This document shows positions 1-8,770 of a stretch of DNA of 35,023 nucleotides, piece after piece (position 1 is the stretch's first letter; every line of letters starts with the position of its first letter). Origin of the DNA: an uncultured Eubacterium sp. GTDB taxonomy: Bacteria > Bacillota > Clostridia > Lachnospirales > Lachnospiraceae. The stretch covers positions 1 to 35,023 of the forward strand of contig CANRTU010000047.1 of the NCBI GenBank assembly GCA_947642745.1. Direction: 5' to 3'. Both the position numbers and the translations under genes were made by a program. The notes under the pieces are model-generated. The model ran no database searches. It worked only from the letters and a program-made list of their open reading frames with translations, and was not told the DNA's origin.

Positions 1-303
1 GGTATTAAGAGATTATCTGCGGTCGGTGTAACATATGTTTGACAAACTTACACAATGTGAAATCCAGAGAATTAAGAGTTACGGTGGCGCCGGTAAAACT
101 TTATCACCCTTATGTTTTAATCCAGTATCTTACCATTATCTGGTTATTCTGACGGTATCAGACAGGACAGAAACCGGTATCCCCATACCTTACTTTCTGC
201 CCTGCTGCTTATTTTTCTTATATATTATATTTTGAAAGGCATTGAGGTTTCCTTTTCAATATATTGATACTACCAGGTTTTCATTCCCTGGAAATAATAT
301 AAA

Positions 304-389
304 CGACTCATTTAATATTTTATTTAAACGTTGTTTTATTTACACCCCCTTTCATTACTACATAGAATCTCATGTAAAAAATTTTTCCT
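304..389 (-). pseudogene. Decayed partial duplicate of the downstream small gene
   Basis: This 86-bp block aligns without gaps to 418-503, the 3' half of the intact small gene next to it. Landmarks are shared on the minus strand: AGGAA at the start, ATGAGA, GGGGGTGT, and AAATGAGT at the end. I estimate about 60% identity by eye. Read in the gene's frame, a TYR-Met-Arg then Tyr-Val pattern is kept, but a stop appears near the end and the 5' half is absent. A second weak echo (about 255-303) resembles the gene's middle part. This suggests an old tandem duplication that has decayed. Confidence 0.55.
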
Positions 390-417
390 TTGGAAATAGT
401 ATTAATTATGATATATA

Positions 418-618
418 CTACTCATTTCGCACTTTATCAAAGCGCAGTTCTTTTAACACCCCCTCGTCATACACGTAATCTCTCATATAAGAAGATTCTT
501 CCTGGACACACAATATATCAGAAACCGTTTCCGGAGTGGTTTTTTTACCTTCCAGAAATATCGTAATTCCCCGTCCCTGAATATTTTCCAGTTCAACAAA
601 TAATTGTTTTTTATCCAT
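418..618 (-). CDS. Small hypothetical protein, 66 aa
   Basis: I do not recognise the family. The protein is acidic and charged, with no signal peptide or membrane segment. It begins with a Met-Asp-Lys-Lys-Gln stretch and predicts mixed helix and strand. The start is supported by a good ribosome site, AGGTGAAG, about 4-10 bases upstream on the minus strand. A decayed duplicate of its 3' half lies immediately downstream, which shows that the sequence has been a recognisable unit that duplicated. No operon partner is visible. The coding call rests on the ribosome site, the charged composition and the duplicate; the function is unknown. Confidence 0.6.
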   Translation of the reverse strand: MDKKQLFVELENIQGRGITIFLEGKKTTPETVSDILCVQEESSYMRDYVYDEGVLKELRFDKVRNE

Positions 619-1878
619 ACTTCTTCACCTGTTTTCCGGTAAGTGTCATGTATACAGAGTGTACAATTCTGCGTCTGATATGTGATATGACAGTTTTTGC
701 ATAATACCTGTCAGATGATTCCGCGCTGTCTGTGTACTATCCGCAACGGCACTTATACTTACTGCTGCAGTTTCTGAACGTCAGATCAGATGATCGTTTC
801 CCGCACAGCCGGCTGGTTTTGCCGGATGCAGATTTTTGTACTTAGTAATTTGTTTCAGCAGGTTGTTGGATAAAACCAGACATTCCCATTTTTCTGGTTT
901 TGAAGCAGATCTGATCTGAACCGGCGCACTGGCTGTACGCTTCGGGATGTTTTCAGATATGCGGCGGATACCAGACAGTACTGCCTGTTTTTACATGTTT
1001 GATTCCTCCGGTATTTCCCCACATACTACCGGAAAAACATCTGACACATAACATGACTGTTGTATCTGTATCCAGTATCCTGTTCATATTCCGGTGTCCT
1101 GTCTGACTTTGTTCAGTTCTGTTTTAATCCGGTTACAATTCTATACTTATATTATACATTCATAATAATCATCTCCCCGTCTTGTGCTAAATTATGAAAT
1201 AAATAGAAATTAAGAGATGCTTTTAATGGATTCTGGTGAATATTCTGATATCTGTCTGAAATACTGTCATAAACAGTGAAACAGTAAAAAGATTCTGGAA
1301 GATTATAATTCCAGTTTTTTTGGAAAGTATTCCTACTGCCGGAAATATAAGATGTATGATACAGCAGACTAAAACAATTTTATTTCCACATAATATAGTG
1401 CGTCCTGTTTATTATCCTGAAATTCTGTCGGATCATATGCTACAGATTTATGCAGACAAATTTATGCTGTATGAAATTGATATATTATGAATCAGCGGGA
1501 TACTCTTTGAAAAGCGAATCTGCTTTCTGACTGCGGCTTACTGGTCAGCCGGACGCTGAAAGCTCGTTTCATCCACATCGTAATAGTGGGGATACCGGGA
1601 TGTTTCAGATTGTTAGAATATTTACTGATGGTTAATGCTTAACTCCTTTCTGTATAAAGTTGTAAGCATCTCTTGAAGAGATAATACCACAGGTATCATA
1701 CATCTGACAAGTACTTTTTTGAAAATTTATGAAATTTATAAACTTTTTTTGAAATTTATGCTTCTGTGCTTGACTATCCTATACATTTTTTATATACTTT
1801 GTTTACTTTAAAATTGACATTTACAATTTGAAAATAATAATATATACTGTTCAGACATTTTTGTAAGGGAGTGATTCA
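619..1878. other. Gene-free, hairpin-rich stretch (1.26 kb)
   Basis: No convincing gene is present. There are nested inverted repeats: TCAGATCAGAT (781-791) with its complement at 909-919, and AAAACCAGA (872-880) with TCTGGTTTT (893-901). Several short open stretches (for example about 1215-1372 and 1381-1488) read like fragments broken by stops, but I cannot assign them to a family. The last 70 bp hold the mecA promoter. The stretch looks like degraded accessory DNA rather than one functional unit. Confidence 0.6.
1814..1843 (+). promoter_or_regulatory. Sigma-A promoter of the mecA-like gene
   Basis: TTGACA (1814-1819), 18-bp spacer, TAATAT (1838-1843). Expected start of transcription is about 1850, leaving a leader of roughly 30 bases before the ribosome site AAGGGAGTG. 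Confidence 0.7.
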
Positions 1879-2688
1879 ATGAAAATCGAAAAAGTAAGTG
1901 ATACTCAGATTCGATGCACGTTGACAAAGGAAGATCTTGCCGACCGACATTTGAAGATCAGTGAACTCGCATATGGTACGGAAAATGCCAAAAACCTGTT
2001 TCGTGATATGATGCAGCAGGCTTCTTATGAATTTGGTTTTGAAGCGGACGATATTCCTTTGATGATAGAAGCAATTCCCGTATCGAAAGACACAATTATC
2101 CTGCTGATCACAAAAGTAGAATATCCTGAGGAGCTGGATACCCGTTTTTCCAAATTTTCTGATACGGATTATGACGACGGTTATTCCGGCTACGGTTCAG
2201 AACAGGATGAGCCATATGAGGCCACAAGCGCCAACGACATACTGGACTTATTCCAGAAAATCCAGCAGGAAGCAAAAAATAATCCTGAAAACACAAAGAA
2301 GAAAAAAATCAGCCCGGAAGAATTTATTCCCCTCAATCAGGCTGTCAGACGTGAATCCAGGGGATCCCAGTCTGATACGGCGGAGCTTGCCGTAGATCTG
2401 ACCAAATTATTCATGATTCAGAACCTGGACACTATGTCTAAAATTTCCAGTGTTCTGGACGGTTATTACCACGGGGACAATTCGTTATTCCGGGATACCC
2501 AGACTCATTTGTTTTATCTGGTTGTCCACAAAAGTTCCCATACACCTGAAGAATTCAACAAAATATGTAATATCCTTTCTGAATATTCTACACAGCTGAA
2601 CTTTTCAAAATCTATTGAAGCATATTTTAACGAGCACTTTGACTGCATGATACGCAGCCAGGCATTACAGCAGTTTGCGTCAATCTGA
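1879..2688 (+). CDS. mecA: MecA/NegA-family adaptor protein
   Basis: The 269-aa protein matches the MecA layout. An N-terminal domain of about 95 residues opens with Met-Lys-Ile-Glu-Lys and includes the motif LFRDMMQQASYEFGF. An acidic, low-complexity linker follows (about 95-160), and a C-terminal domain (about 170-265) ends the protein. Known MecA proteins are ClpC adaptors: the N-terminal domain binds substrates such as ComK or ComS, and the C-terminal domain binds and assembles ClpC for delivery to ClpP. The length is slightly above the roughly 220 aa of Bacillus MecA because of the linker. AAGGGAGTG upstream supports the start. The gene is monocistronic with its own promoter and a downstream stem-loop. 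The family is fairly secure; the substrates in this organism are unknown. Confidence 0.88.
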   Translation: MKIEKVSDTQIRCTLTKEDLADRHLKISELAYGTENAKNLFRDMMQQASYEFGFEADDIPLMIEAIPVSKDTIILLITKVEYPEELDTRFSKFSDTDYDDGYSGYGSEQDEPYEATSANDILDLFQKIQQEAKNNPENTKKKKISPEEFIPLNQAVRRESRGSQSDTAELAVDLTKLFMIQNLDTMSKISSVLDGYYHGDNSLFRDTQTHLFYLVVHKSSHTPEEFNKICNILSEYSTQLNFSKSIEAYFNEHFDCMIRSQALQQFASI

Positions 2689-2743
2689 CGGTTGACATAT
2701 ACGTAACCGGCAGATAACAGATATTCATATTCAAAACAGAACG

Positions 2744-2815
2744 GGCTGCCACATTAAGAATCATACGGACAGGGACCTCTCAGACGCCCTGCTGTATTCT
2801 CTTAATGTGGCAGCC
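2744..2815. terminator. Long stem-loop downstream of mecA
   Basis: A perfect 15-bp inverted repeat: GGCTGCCACATTAAG (2744-2758) and CTTAATGTGGCAGCC (2801-2815). The 42-base loop itself holds CAGGG/CCCTG and GAAT/ATTC arms that extend the stem. No long T-run follows, so it may be a processing or stabilising hairpin, or a small palindromic repeat, rather than a textbook terminator. Confidence 0.55.
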
Positions 2816-2976
2816 TTACTGTCTGTATCTGCGGCGCAAATTAAACAACATCCCCAATGCAGTAATTTCCCTGTCTCTCCAGGAGCACATCATAAAAATC
2901 AATGCCGCCATCTGATATGGGAACGGGGATGACACCTCTCTCCGCCGTTTACTGTTATCCCGGCTGAAACCATATT

Positions 2977-3183
2977 TTAGTTATTTGCCAGAAAATCATT
3001 GATCTGGTTCACCAGCGCATCCGGCTCAATACCATGTACCATTGCCGCCTCTTCGATTGTCTCCATCTGGGAAGACGGGCATCCCAGGCAATGCATTCCG
3101 ATATTCAATAAAACCGGAGCAATGTTTTCATTAATCTGGAGTAATTCTCCAATCATTGTACTCTTTGTTACCTGCTGTGCCAT
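2977..3183 (-). CDS. DUF1858 redox-disulfide domain protein, 68 aa
   Basis: The protein is a single small domain with the signature GMHCLGCPSS around residues 29-38, preceded by a helix-rich stretch that asks for a threshold-like 'last value' fold (IGELLQ...). This is the DUF1858 / hybrid-cluster-protein-associated CxxC domain, also seen at the N-terminus of ScdA/RIC-type iron-sulfur repair proteins. The two cysteines probably form a redox disulfide or bind metal; the precise role is not established. An AAGGAGAG ribosome site lies about 8 bases upstream. The gene is divergent from the ferredoxin gene, which fits an electron-transfer or iron-sulfur context, though that link is inference. Confidence 0.82.
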   Translation of the reverse strand: MAQQVTKSTMIGELLQINENIAPVLLNIGMHCLGCPSSQMETIEEAAMVHGIEPDALVNQINDFLANN

Positions 3184-3269
3184 ATTTTTACTCTCCTTTT
3201 CTGCCTGCGCATGAATTCTCTGACAGGATTTTCTTTTTATTAACCATAGCCTGTCCTCTTTTCTTAATT

Positions 3270-3298
3270 AATATACTATACACTATTTTTAATGTCAA
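3270..3298 (-). promoter_or_regulatory. Promoter of the DUF1858 gene
   Basis: On the minus strand: TTGACA (3293-3298), 17-bp spacer, TATATT (3270-3275). The leader would be about 80 bases. Confidence 0.65.
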
Positions 3299-3363
3299 AT
3301 GCCTTTTCATTGTATTTGTATTTAAATTAATACAGATTTCTTTTATTATACGTTATTTTCCAC

Positions 3364-3392
3364 TTGTATAAATCGAAATTTTGTATTAGAAT
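3364..3392 (+). promoter_or_regulatory. Promoter of the ferredoxin gene
   Basis: TTGTAT (3364-3369), 17-bp spacer, TAGAAT (3387-3392). It lies about 65 bp from the divergent DUF1858 promoter, so the two could share control. Confidence 0.5.
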
Positions 3393-3444
3393 AATTTAAG
3401 CGGACAAGGTTCGTACTAATTATTTTTTAAGGAGGATTAAGATC

Positions 3445-3615
3445 ATGGCTTATCAAATTACTGATTCCTGCGTTAACTGCGGTACATGTGAAGGGGAATG
3501 TCCGGTAGGAGCAATCGCTGCTGGCGACGGAAAATACGAAATCAACGCTGATTCCTGTGTAGACTGCGGTACATGTGCAGGCGCATGTCCTACAGGTGCT
3601 ATCGAGCAGGCTTAA
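3445..3615 (+). CDS. 2[4Fe-4S] ferredoxin, 56 aa
   Basis: A classic clostridial ferredoxin. There are two CxxCxxCxxxCP motifs: CVNCGTCEGECP at residues 9-20 and CVDCGTCAGACP at residues 39-50. They are separated by an internal-duplication spacer, so each motif donates three cysteines to one cluster and the fourth to the other. It is a low-potential cytoplasmic electron carrier for pyruvate:ferredoxin oxidoreductase, hydrogenase or Rnf-type complexes. The start is secured by a strong AAGGAGG site at about 3429-3435. Codon use is highly biased (GGT, GCT, TGT repeated), as expected for an abundant protein. It is followed by a perfect terminator hairpin. Assignment is near certain; the specific partner enzyme is not shown. 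Confidence 0.96.
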   Translation: MAYQITDSCVNCGTCEGECPVGAIAAGDGKYEINADSCVDCGTCAGACPTGAIEQA

Positions 3616-3644
3616 TAGCTGACAAATTTAATATTCGAAACGTT

Positions 3645-3671
3645 AAAACCGCCGGTATACCCGGCGGTTTT
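3645..3671. terminator. Bidirectional terminator between ferredoxin and MerR genes
   Basis: AAAACCGCCGG (3645-3655), 5-base loop, CCGGCGGTTTT (3661-3671): an 11-bp perfect G+C-rich stem with A-tract and T-tract on either side. It can serve both convergent genes. Confidence 0.9.
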
Positions 3672-3698
3672 CATTGTTTTTATTACAGTCTTCTCCGG

Positions 3699-4382
3699 TC
3701 AGATTGTCAGATCCGGAGCCATCTCGTTTTTGTTTTTCAGCATCTTTCGTTCTTTCCGGCTTAGCCGCTGCTTTTTTATTTTGCGTCTGCCATGTTTTCC
3801 CAGATCACGGATTGCCTCATCCAGCCTGCGAAAACGGTCTTCTTCCTGTTCTTCCTGCGTCCGCATCAGATAATTCATTTCTTTAATGACATGTTCCCCG
3901 ACTGAAACGCCGACTTCCTGCCCCAGCTCCTGATTGTTCTCATGAATCGCTTTACGGACAATTTCTGTCATCATGGACTGAAACTGTTCCATTCTTTTTT
4001 CTCTCTGTGCCTCATCATTCAGCTGGTTTGTTTTTTGTGTTACGTGAATGACCTCATTTTTTTCCATTGCTTCTCTTAAAACCTCCTCACCAATTTCCAG
4101 GCCATTGACCTTCTCGATTCGTATCGCCGGTTCTGCAGCGCTTTCTTCTTTACGTTCTTTATTATCCTGCAGGATCAGTCTGATCGCCTTTAACTGGTAT
4201 CCCTGTTCTTTGAGTTCTTTTATCCGTAAAAAATCCTGTATGTTATCCTGCGTATAATAGCGGTGCCCCAATTCATTTCTTGGAATATGTAACCCTAACT
4301 CATCTTCCCAGTACCGCAGCACATGTGATTCAACTGCCACAAGACTTGCCGCATCTGAAATCATATAACGTACTTTTTCCAC
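3699..4382 (-). CDS. MerR-family regulator with long charged C-terminal region
   Basis: 227 aa. Residues 1-75 form a MerR-type winged helix: SHVLRYWEDELGL, then RYYTQDNIQDFLRIKELKEQGY. No cysteine cluster of the metal-sensing kind follows. Instead about 150 residues of charged, helix-forming, probably coiled-coil sequence end in a very basic tail (KHGRRKIKKQRLSRKERKMLK). That layout recalls RacA-type MerR proteins of sporulating Firmicutes, which anchor chromosomes rather than sense a small molecule, but I infer this only from architecture. The start is GTG: the AGGAGG site is 8 bases upstream, whereas the first ATG (residue 7) is further away. The gene has its own promoter and lies just beyond the dnaB terminator. 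Confidence 0.8.
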   Translation of the reverse strand: MEKVRYMISDAASLVAVESHVLRYWEDELGLHIPRNELGHRYYTQDNIQDFLRIKELKEQGYQLKAIRLILQDNKERKEESAAEPAIRIEKVNGLEIGEEVLREAMEKNEVIHVTQKTNQLNDEAQREKRMEQFQSMMTEIVRKAIHENNQELGQEVGVSVGEHVIKEMNYLMRTQEEQEEDRFRRLDEAIRDLGKHGRRKIKKQRLSRKERKMLKNKNEMAPDLTI

Positions 4383-4466
4383 TTAGAAAACCTCCTTTTT
4401 CTGGCGCATGGTGGGATTCGGAATTATTGACATGCAAAAACTCCGTGATGCACCACTTATTCTAAA

Positions 4467-4495
4467 AGTATAACTTACTGTCTGTCCACACACAA
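4467..4495 (-). promoter_or_regulatory. Promoter of the MerR gene
   Basis: On the minus strand: TTGTGT (4490-4495), 17-bp spacer, TATACT (4467-4472). Leader of about 80 bases. Confidence 0.55.
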
Positions 4496-4528
4496 TTTGA
4501 TTTCATCGTGTAAAACTGACATAAAAAA

Positions 4529-4560
4529 ACAGATATGCTTCTTTCAGAAAGCATATCTGT
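4529..4560 (-). terminator. Terminator of the gdpP-rplI-dnaB operon
   Basis: ACAGATATGCTT (4529-4540) and AAGCATATCTGT (4549-4560) form a 12-bp perfect stem. On the minus strand the stem is followed by a run of seven T, a standard intrinsic terminator for leftward transcription leaving dnaB. Confidence 0.92.
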
Positions 4561-4694
4561 AATTATTTTAGCGATTGCCGTAGGAAAATCAACGTTTACG
4601 CCCTATCATGCAAATAACTTTTCATACCAGTATCTTGAAAAAGTGCCATTTTCCGGCGGGTTTACAGCATTTATCCGGTTTTCCGGACAGAAAA

Positions 4695-6026
4695 TTAATT
4701 CTTCTGGATATTCCCAAATTTCGTATACTGTGGCAGCCAGACCAGATTTACTGTTCCGATAGGACCATTTCTCTGTTTGGCTATAATTATTTCCGCAATA
4801 TTTTTATTTTCGGTATCTTTGTTGTAGTAATCGTCTCTGTAAATAAACATGACCACATCGGCGTCCTGCTCAATAGCGCCGGATTCACGCAGATCTGAGA
4901 GCATCGGACGGTGATCCGGACGCTGTTCCACAGCACGGCTTAGCTGGGACAGGGCGATCACCGGCACATGCAGTTCCCTGGCAAGCGCTTTGAGAGAGCG
5001 GGAAATCTCTGATATTTCCTGCTGTCTGGAATCTGATTTGCCAGAACCCGACATCAGCTGCAGATAGTCGATGATAATCAGGTTCAGATCATATTCCAGC
5101 TTATATTTTCTGCACTTTGAACGCAGCTCGGAAATGGATATACCCGGAGTATCATCAATGAGCAGCCTGGACTGTCCGATGATACCGGCTCCCTCGATTA
5201 ATTTCTCCCAGTCTGTATCAGTCAGGCTGCCATTTCGCAGCACCTGGGCGTCCACCCTGGACTCCAGGGAAAACAGACGGTTTACCAGCTGTTCTTTCGA
5301 CATTTCCAGACTAAATATGGCTGTTGCCAGATTGCTGTGAAATGCCACATACTGGACAATATTAAGGGCAAAAGCCGTTTTACCCATGGACGGACGGGCC
5401 GCTATGAGAATCAGGTCAGAAGGCTGCAGGCCGGACATCCGGTAATCCAGGTCAATAAATCCGGTGGCTATTCCGGTTACATTTCCCTGCATTCTGGACG
5501 CCTTTTCAATTCTGTCCAGCGCATTGATGACAATCTGTCTGATTGGCACAAAATTACCGCCGGACTGGTGCTGTAGCAGCTGGAAAATATTTTTTTCTGT
5601 TTCCGCAAATATCGTTTCCAGATTTTCTTTCCCCGCATAGCACTCATTCTGTATATTTTCTGTTACCCGGATCAGCTGGCGCAGCATGGATTTTTCTTTA
5701 ACAATGCCAATATAATACTTTGCGTTCGCAGACGTGGGCACTGCTGCCACCAGATCATTAATATATTCCAGACTGCTGATTTCCGGCGGTACATCTTTTT
5801 CCCTCAGCTTATCCTGAAGAGTGACAAAATCAATCGGTTTGTCCTGATTCATCAGTTCTACGATAGAATCAAAGATTACCGCATATTGTTTATGATAAAA
5901 GTCATCTGCCAGAAGCGATTCTGAAGCAGTAATAATCACTTCATTGTCCATAATCATGGACCCGATGACTGACTGCTCCGCTTCTATACTATTGGGCATA
6001 ATCCGTTTGATAAGCGTTTCTTCCAT
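4695..6026 (-). CDS. dnaB: Replicative DNA helicase DnaB
   Basis: 443 aa, the usual length. The N-terminal domain (about 5-105) interacts with primase, and a RecA-like core follows (about 180-440). Visible motifs are Walker A ARPSMGKTAF (about 208-217), a Walker B-type LIIIDYLQLMSG, and LSQLSRAVEQRPD with the downstream LRESGAIEQDAD segment. It is the hexameric helicase that unwinds the replication fork and recruits DnaG. The start ATG is 5 bp after the rplI stop, and its GAAGG site lies within the last rplI codons, indicating translational coupling. The arrangement gdpP-rplI-dnaB is the conserved Firmicutes order. Function certain. Confidence 0.98.
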   Translation of the reverse strand: MEETLIKRIMPNSIEAEQSVIGSMIMDNEVIITASESLLADDFYHKQYAVIFDSIVELMNQDKPIDFVTLQDKLREKDVPPEISSLEYINDLVAAVPTSANAKYYIGIVKEKSMLRQLIRVTENIQNECYAGKENLETIFAETEKNIFQLLQHQSGGNFVPIRQIVINALDRIEKASRMQGNVTGIATGFIDLDYRMSGLQPSDLILIAARPSMGKTAFALNIVQYVAFHSNLATAIFSLEMSKEQLVNRLFSLESRVDAQVLRNGSLTDTDWEKLIEGAGIIGQSRLLIDDTPGISISELRSKCRKYKLEYDLNLIIIDYLQLMSGSGKSDSRQQEISEISRSLKALARELHVPVIALSQLSRAVEQRPDHRPMLSDLRESGAIEQDADVVMFIYRDDYYNKDTENKNIAEIIIAKQRNGPIGTVNLVWLPQYTKFGNIQKN

Positions 6027-6031
6027 AAGTA

Positions 6032-6478
6032 TCAGCCTTCAACCACATGTACTTTTAAAGCAGCTGTCACCTGCGGATGCAGCTTTACAGGTACCTCATA
6101 AAATCCCAGGGCTTTCACCGGTTCCGCCAGCTGCATTTTCTTTTTGTCCAGATCCAGTCCCAGCTGTTTTTTAGCCGCTTCGGCAATTTCTTTCGTAGAT
6201 ACCGAACCAAAAGTTCTGCCGCCTTCACCAGTTTTGATCTTTACCTCTACCTGTTTATCTTTTAACTGGTCGCCGAGCAGCCTGGCTGCTTCCAGGTTTT
6301 CTTCCGCAACTTTTTGTTCATGCTTTTTCTGCAGTTTCAGATCATTTAACGCCTTGCTGGTAGCTTCTACTCCCAGTTTTTTCTTAATCAGTATGTTACG
6401 GGCATAGGAATCACTGACCGTTACGATTTCATCTTTTTTACCTACTGATTTTACATCCGCCAACAATATTACTTTCAT
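6032..6478 (-). CDS. rplI: 50S ribosomal protein bL9
   Basis: 148 aa, the expected size. It starts with [19 protein letters not shown] and contains the L9 signature around residues 13-40 ([20 protein letters not shown]). An N-terminal rRNA-binding domain, a long central helix and a C-terminal domain ([11 protein letters not shown]...) are visible. L9 binds 23S rRNA near the L1 stalk and helps keep the reading frame. Its ATG overlaps the gdpP stop by four bases (ATGA), so the two are translationally coupled. Confidence 0.98.
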   Translation of the reverse strand: MKVILLADVKSVGKKDEIVTVSDSYARNILIKKKLGVEATSKALNDLKLQKKHEQKVAEENLEAARLLGDQLKDKQVEVKIKTGEGGRTFGSVSTKEIAEAAKKQLGLDLDKKKMQLAEPVKALGFYEVPVKLHPQVTAALKVHVVEG

Positions 6479-8526
6479 TGTTCTATCTCTCCTTTTTCTA
6501 TCAATTCGTCTATGATTTCCCGTACCCTGTACTTGGCTTCCTCCACGTTACAGTCCGCCAGCTGTGCGCCGGCAATACTGGCATGGCCGCCGCCGCCCAG
6601 ACGCTCCATAATCTGCTGTACATTAATTTCGTCGATGGAACGGGAACTAATATAAATTTTATTCTGATATTCTGTCAGCACAAAAGAAGCCTTGATACCG
6701 GTAATATTCAGTAATTCGTTTGCCGACTGGGCGCTGACTACAGTCGGACTTTCTACTTTTCTGGCCGGACAGACGGAAATGGCAAATGCCCCCCGGTATA
6801 CTTCCGCATACCGCATTACTTCTGCTCTCGCCTTATAATCCGCCATGTCATTGCGCAGCATTTTCCGCACCCTGATCACTTCAGCGCCACAACGGCGCAG
6901 ATAAGCCGCAGCTTCAAAGGTACGGACCCCGGTTTTTTGCATAAAGTTATTCGTATCTATTAAAATACCCGCATAGATGGCATCCGCCTCACAGGGAGCC
7001 AGCCTGATATTTTCTGTGAAATACTGCAGCACTTCTGCGATCATTTCACAGGTAGAAGATGCGTACGGTTCAATATATGACAGAATCGGATTTTCCACCA
7101 CCTCGCTGCCGTGTCTGTGGTGATCGAATACAACAATGGATTTTGTCTTTTTCAGTATTTCCGGACAATCTGTGTAGTTTGGACGGTTTGTGTCCACAAC
7201 CATAACCAGCGTATTGTTATTTGTTTCTTCAATAGCTGTCTCACTGTCAATAAACATGTCCGGTTCATAACCGTTTTCTTCTGTAAAATTATCTTTTAAT
7301 GGCCGCAGGGATGTGGTGACTTCGTTAATAACGATCTGCACCCGTTTACCAAGCACACGTCCGGCACAGTATACCCCGATGGCTGCCCCGAAGGAATCCA
7401 CATCAGCGATATGGTGTCCCATGACAATTACGTGTCCCCGGCTCTCAATCATTTCCCGCAGGGCATGGGCTTTTACCCTGGCTTTCACACGTGTATTTTT
7501 GTCCACCTGCTTGGAACTTCCGCCAAAATAAGTAACCCGCTCCCCTTCTTTTACTACTACCTGGTCACCGCCACGCCCCAGCGCCAGATCAATTGCCATC
7601 CTGGCGTAGTCGTAGCTCTGGTTATACGTATCTCCCTTACTGCCAATACCGATACTTAAAGTCACCGCCATTTCGTTTCCTACTTTCACGGTCTTGACTT
7701 CTTCCAGCAGGCTGTATTTGTCTTCCTCCAGCTGTGACAGATATATGTAGCGGAATACTACAAAATATTTATCTTTTTCAATTTTTCTGACAAGACCGTC
7801 GATATTAATAAAATATTTATTAATCTTGCGGTCTATGAGCGCTGCCAGCAGGGACCGCTTCACATCCTCGATGCTGTTAAACGCCTCTTCATAATTATCA
7901 ATATATACCAGGGCCGCCACCAGTTTCTGGTCGTCATTTTCCCGGATATATTTATTGAGCTGGGTTTCGTCATACAGGTAAAGGGCAGTCAGATATTCCT
8001 CGCTGCCTTCCATGGATACAAGCGGATTATCTGTGGAAATACCTGAAAACTCAATCCGCCTGAGCAGCGCCCGAAAATCGTATTCTCCCCAGTCCACATG
8101 CAGCTGGCAATCATCTTTATTTTTCTGGATGACTTCCCTGGTAATATGGGAAAACAGGGATGTGACTGATCTGTGATACCCTTTGTCCTTACCAGTGATT
8201 TCCGTAAATTTATCATTTACCCACAGAATCTTTCCATCATAATCAATAATGGCATAGGCAATATCCAGCTCATTCAGCAGTTTTTTCTGTACGGTGCCAT
8301 ACTGAACCGCAAAATTAATCAGTTCGTTGGCGAATACTGCTTTATTCCTCTGATAACTCATTGTAACGACCAGAAAATAAATCACTGTAAATACGGATAC
8401 TGCCATGCCTGATTCCCACCGGTATAAATACAACGGTATGTTCATCAATATCAGCAGAATGGTTAGAAACATCGGTGCAAATATAAAATTACGCAGGCGG
8501 CCCTTAAATCTGATACTCTTTTTCAT
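6475..8526 (-). CDS. gdpP: Cyclic-di-AMP phosphodiesterase GdpP
   Basis: 683 aa with the full GdpP/YybT layout: two membrane segments (about 12-55), a PAS-like domain (about 80-155), a degenerate GGDEF domain (about 170-300) lacking the GGDEF motif, a DHH domain and a DHHA1 domain. Catalytic metal ligands are in [13 protein letters not shown] and in the DHH motif of [10 protein letters not shown]; the DHHA1 signature is [10 protein letters not shown]. Family knowledge: it hydrolyses c-di-AMP to pApA at the membrane, controlling potassium and osmolyte balance and wall stress. The ATG has a GGAGG site 7 bases upstream and an extended -10 promoter about 80 bp upstream. Together with the DHH protein at 10506-11492 it suggests a local c-di-AMP turnover pathway. 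Confidence 0.96.
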   Translation of the reverse strand: MKKSIRFKGRLRNFIFAPMFLTILLILMNIPLYLYRWESGMAVSVFTVIYFLVVTMSYQRNKAVFANELINFAVQYGTVQKKLLNELDIAYAIIDYDGKILWVNDKFTEITGKDKGYHRSVTSLFSHITREVIQKNKDDCQLHVDWGEYDFRALLRRIEFSGISTDNPLVSMEGSEEYLTALYLYDETQLNKYIRENDDQKLVAALVYIDNYEEAFNSIEDVKRSLLAALIDRKINKYFINIDGLVRKIEKDKYFVVFRYIYLSQLEEDKYSLLEEVKTVKVGNEMAVTLSIGIGSKGDTYNQSYDYARMAIDLALGRGGDQVVVKEGERVTYFGGSSKQVDKNTRVKARVKAHALREMIESRGHVIVMGHHIADVDSFGAAIGVYCAGRVLGKRVQIVINEVTTSLRPLKDNFTEENGYEPDMFIDSETAIEETNNNTLVMVVDTNRPNYTDCPEILKKTKSIVVFDHHRHGSEVVENPILSYIEPYASSTCEMIAEVLQYFTENIRLAPCEADAIYAGILIDTNNFMQKTGVRTFEAAAYLRRCGAEVIRVRKMLRNDMADYKARAEVMRYAEVYRGAFAISVCPARKVESPTVVSAQSANELLNITGIKASFVLTEYQNKIYISSRSIDEINVQQIMERLGGGGHASIAGAQLADCNVEEAKYRVREIIDELIEKGEIEQ

Positions 8527-8606
8527 TCTCTGCCTCCACGGCCTCTTCCTGCAGATTCTCCTGCAGCATGGCCATATCTATCCACATCATTTTACATGAC
8601 GTTTGT

Positions 8607-8615
8607 ATTATACCA
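8607..8615 (-). promoter_or_regulatory. Extended -10 promoter ahead of gdpP
   Basis: TGGTATAAT on the minus strand (TATAAT at 8607-8612, TG at 8614-8615). No good -35 box, which is typical of extended -10 promoters. It would give gdpP-rplI-dnaB a start site about 74 bases upstream of gdpP. Confidence 0.6.
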
Positions 8616-8770
8616 TTAACTGCGATGAAAGAAAAGTATCATCTTGTTTTTGTGGATGACATCCTGCCTGTTTTCCAGAACCAGAACGCCGGAAGGCAGC
8701 GCCCCTTACCAGCGCAGGAATTTTACGTCTTTTTTCAGATGCCATGGTACCGGGCTTTAGCAAAATGCGT

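Noticed and set aside
1215..1640. Possible transposase relics
   Set aside because: Broken frames with a few Cys pairs and a DVDETSFQ phrase on the minus strand recall transposases, but none is long enough or specific enough to name a family.
8533..8580. Short leader frame upstream of gdpP that overlaps its start
   Set aside because: It would encode a 27-residue Glu-rich peptide from an ATG near 8577, but it has no ribosome site, while gdpP has its own GGAGG. It is probably chance.
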